Assembly (NCBI GenBank): GCA_040882255.1
Contig: JBBEBP010000011.1
Location: forward strand, 62,001 to 126,000
Source: PWQG01 sp040882255
GTDB taxonomy: Bacteria > Pseudomonadota > Gammaproteobacteria > Pseudomonadales > Pseudohongiellaceae
Length of the DNA stretch: 64,000 nt
Direction of reading: 5' to 3'
The position numbers and the translations under genes are program-made. Below are positions 62,506-64,000 of the stretch, one piece after another. Each line of letters begins with the position of its first letter. Position 1 is the first letter of the stretch. A model generated the notes under the pieces. The model had not been told where the DNA came from. It saw only the letters and a list, made by a program, of their open reading frames with translations, and searched no databases.

Positions 62506-63615
62506 GTGTTCCGGGTGAGTACATCAGAAAGCGGTTATACACTGGCCGAACTGGCTCACCTGCTGGGCACCGGATACCGGGGCGACCCGTCACGACGACT
62601 GTCGCGCCTGGCTACCCTGAAAAGCGCCGGCCAGGGAGACCTTTCTTTCCTTGGAAACCCCCGATATGCCCGCCAGCTACGTAGCTGCAAAGCCTCGGCG
62701 GTGATCGTCGATGCCGCCAGCGCCGAAGGAGCGCCCTGCGACTGTCTGATTGCCGACGACCCCTATCTCACCTATGCCCGGGCATCACAGCTCTTCGCAC
62801 TGCTTGATGATGGGGAGCTGTTCGATACTGATCAGCCGGAGGGCAGCGGCACCGGGTATTCGGTACACCCCACGGCCGTCGTCAGTGACCAGGCTGTGTT
62901 GGGCGCGGGGGCGGTGGTCGGTGCCTGTAGCGTGATCGGCCCCCGTGTTGCGATCGGATCCGGTGTCCGGGTGGGTGCCAATTGCGTGATTGGCGCGGAT
63001 ACGCGAATCGGCGCTGATTCGCGGCTGTACCCCGGAGTCACCCTGTATCATCGTGTGAGTATCGGTGAGCGGGCGGTGATTCATGGCGGGGCCGTCATCG
63101 GTGCGGATGGATTCGGGTTCGCCTTTGATGGCCGCAGGTCCGTAAAGATTGCACAGCTTGGCGGTGTGCGTATCGGCGATGACGTCGAAATTGGTGCCGG
63201 CACTACGGTGGATCGCGGAGCCCTGGATGATACGGTGATCGGCGACGGCGTGAAAATCGACAACCAGGTGCAGATTGCCCACAACTGTGTCGTGGGGGAA
63301 GGCAGCATCATCTGTGGTTGTAGCGCGCTGGCCGGCAGCACCACACTGGGCCGTTATTGCGTGATCGGTGGCGGCGTGGGGATCATCGGTCACCTGGAGA
63401 TCACCGATGGGGTCACGGTGAGTGCGATGTCCTTCGTAAGCCGATCGATCAAGCGCCCCGGGGTCTACTCCTCCGGGACGTTGCTGCAGGAAACCCGTGA
63501 GTGGAAAAAGAATTCGCTGCGTCTGCAGAACCTTGACACGTTGAGCAAGCGTGTCCGGGAGCTGGAGAGCCGACTGGAAGCGCTGGATGGCCCCAGAAGT
63601 GGTCCGGCCGATTGA
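62506..63615 (+). CDS. lpxD: UDP-3-O-(3-hydroxyacyl)glucosamine N-acyltransferase
   Basis: Third step of lipid A synthesis, 369 residues with GTG start (a second GTG at 62515 is equally possible). N-terminal uridine-binding domain (LSFLGNPRYARQL), a left-handed beta-helix of hexapeptides, and the catalytic His in VQIAHNCVVGEG. The C-terminal helix ends in a coil. Next to fabZ in the standard lpx order. Confidence 0.95.
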   Translation: MFRVSTSESGYTLAELAHLLGTGYRGDPSRRLSRLATLKSAGQGDLSFLGNPRYARQLRSCKASAVIVDAASAEGAPCDCLIADDPYLTYARASQLFALLDDGELFDTDQPEGSGTGYSVHPTAVVSDQAVLGAGAVVGACSVIGPRVAIGSGVRVGANCVIGADTRIGADSRLYPGVTLYHRVSIGERAVIHGGAVIGADGFGFAFDGRRSVKIAQLGGVRIGDDVEIGAGTTVDRGALDDTVIGDGVKIDNQVQIAHNCVVGEGSIICGCSALAGSTTLGRYCVIGGGVGIIGHLEITDGVTVSAMSFVSRSIKRPGVYSSGTLLQETREWKKNSLRLQNLDTLSKRVRELESRLEALDGPRSGPAD

Positions 63616-63665
63616 TGCTGATATGGTGGCAATCGGCCACCGGATACCCTGATCAGGACAACGTT

Positions 63666-64000
63666 ATGATGCACATTGAGGAAATCAAGGAGTACCTCCC
63701 CCAGCGATATCCGTTTCTGTTGGTGGACAGAGTCGTGGAGATCGATCTGGGCAAGTCGATCGTCGCCTACAAGAACGTGACGGTAAATGAGGACTTCTTC
63801 CAGGGGCATTTCCCCGAAAAACCGATCATGCCGGGCGTCCTGATCATCGAGGCGTTGGCGCAGGCCGCCGGTGTGCTGGGATTCAAGAGCCAGGAGAAGA
63901 AACCCAAGGACGGCTATCTGTATTACTTCGTTGGCGCTGATGACGTGCGTCTGAAGCGTCCCGTGGTGCCGGGCGATTGCCTCAAGCTGGAAGCGACCAT
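63666..64000 (+). CDS. fabZ: 3-hydroxyacyl-ACP dehydratase FabZ, 3'-truncated by window end
   Basis: 111 full codons are visible before the window ends. Reads MMHIEEIKEYLPQRYPFLLV and includes the hot-dog fold active site GHFPEKPIMPGVLIIEALAQ with the catalytic His and Glu. It dehydrates hydroxyacyl-ACP in fatty acid synthesis and balances flux with lpxD/lpxA for lipid A. Two adjacent ATGs (63666, 63669) could start it. Confidence 0.95.
   Translation, partial: MMHIEEIKEYLPQRYPFLLVDRVVEIDLGKSIVAYKNVTVNEDFFQGHFPEKPIMPGVLIIEALAQAAGVLGFKSQEKKPKDGYLYYFVGADDVRLKRPVVPGDCLKLEAT

Overview
This window is a contiguous, gene-dense stretch of a moderately high-GC gammaproteobacterial chromosome. Gene order is strikingly close to that remembered for Pseudomonas: tyrA-aroA/cmk/rpsA/ihfB; uvrB; tRNA-Val/thrS/infC/rpmI/rplT/pheST/ihfA/merR/tRNA-Pro; ygfZ/sdhE/nadB/rpoE/rseA/degQ/lepA/lepB/rnc/era/recO; cysM/rlmD/relA/mazG; dapD/glnD/map/rpsB/tsf/pyrH/frr/uppS/cdsA/dxr/rseP/bamA/skp/lpxD/fabZ. 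Blocks that lie apart in Pseudomonas are joined here, and several linked genes (a full O-antigen cluster, rseB/mucB, pdxJ) are absent. I read it as a relative of the pseudomonads or oceanospirilla. Genus cannot be set from the sequence alone.

Layout. 1-5.1 kb: 3' part of a prephenate dehydrogenase/EPSP synthase fusion, then cmk, rpsA, ihfB, pyrF. 5.3-9.6 kb: a ComEA-like secreted HhH protein, a WbpL-type lipid-linked sugar-1-phosphate transferase, a WbpM-type UDP-sugar dehydratase, a periplasmic cyclophilin on the minus strand, a repeat-bearing intergenic stretch, and tRNA-Asn. 9.8-19.7 kb: uvrB, tRNA-Val, the translation operon thrS to ihfA with a MerR-type gene, tRNA-Pro. 19.8-25.1 kb: the most accessory-looking part, with a cyclic-nucleotide-binding/EAL protein, two related small membrane proteins, a thiolase and SelO. 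25.1-36.8 kb: ygfZ, sdhE, ygfX, nadB, the sigma-E cassette (rpoE-rseA-degQ), lepA-lepB-DUF4845-rnc-era-recO. 36.8-47.7 kb: cysM, rlmD, relA, mazG, adk, a histone-H1-like Lys/Ala-rich protein, tsaB, rsmJ, and minus-strand dapE and dapD. 47.7-64 kb: glnD and map (minus), then rpsB through a truncated fabZ, the envelope biogenesis run.

Functionally the window is dominated by translation (S1, S2, L20, L35, IF3, EF-Ts, RRF, ThrRS, PheRS, LepA, Map), envelope assembly (LepB, UppS, CdsA, RseP, BamA, Skp, LpxD, FabZ) and the stress circuits linking them (RpoE/RseA/DegQ/RseP, RelA, GlnD). Many neighbours overlap by 1-8 nt, which suggests translational coupling.

I found no CRISPR array, insertion sequence, prophage, restriction system or recognisable defence island. 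I do not think the window holds a clear new system. The best leads are the coupled CNB-EAL/membrane-protein trio, the 9-nt-periodic inverted repeat beside tRNA-Asn, a terminator wedged between tRNA-Val and thrS, a non-ATG infC start, a sigma-E cassette lacking rseB, enlarged surface loops in BamA, and the Lys/Ala-rich H1-like gene.
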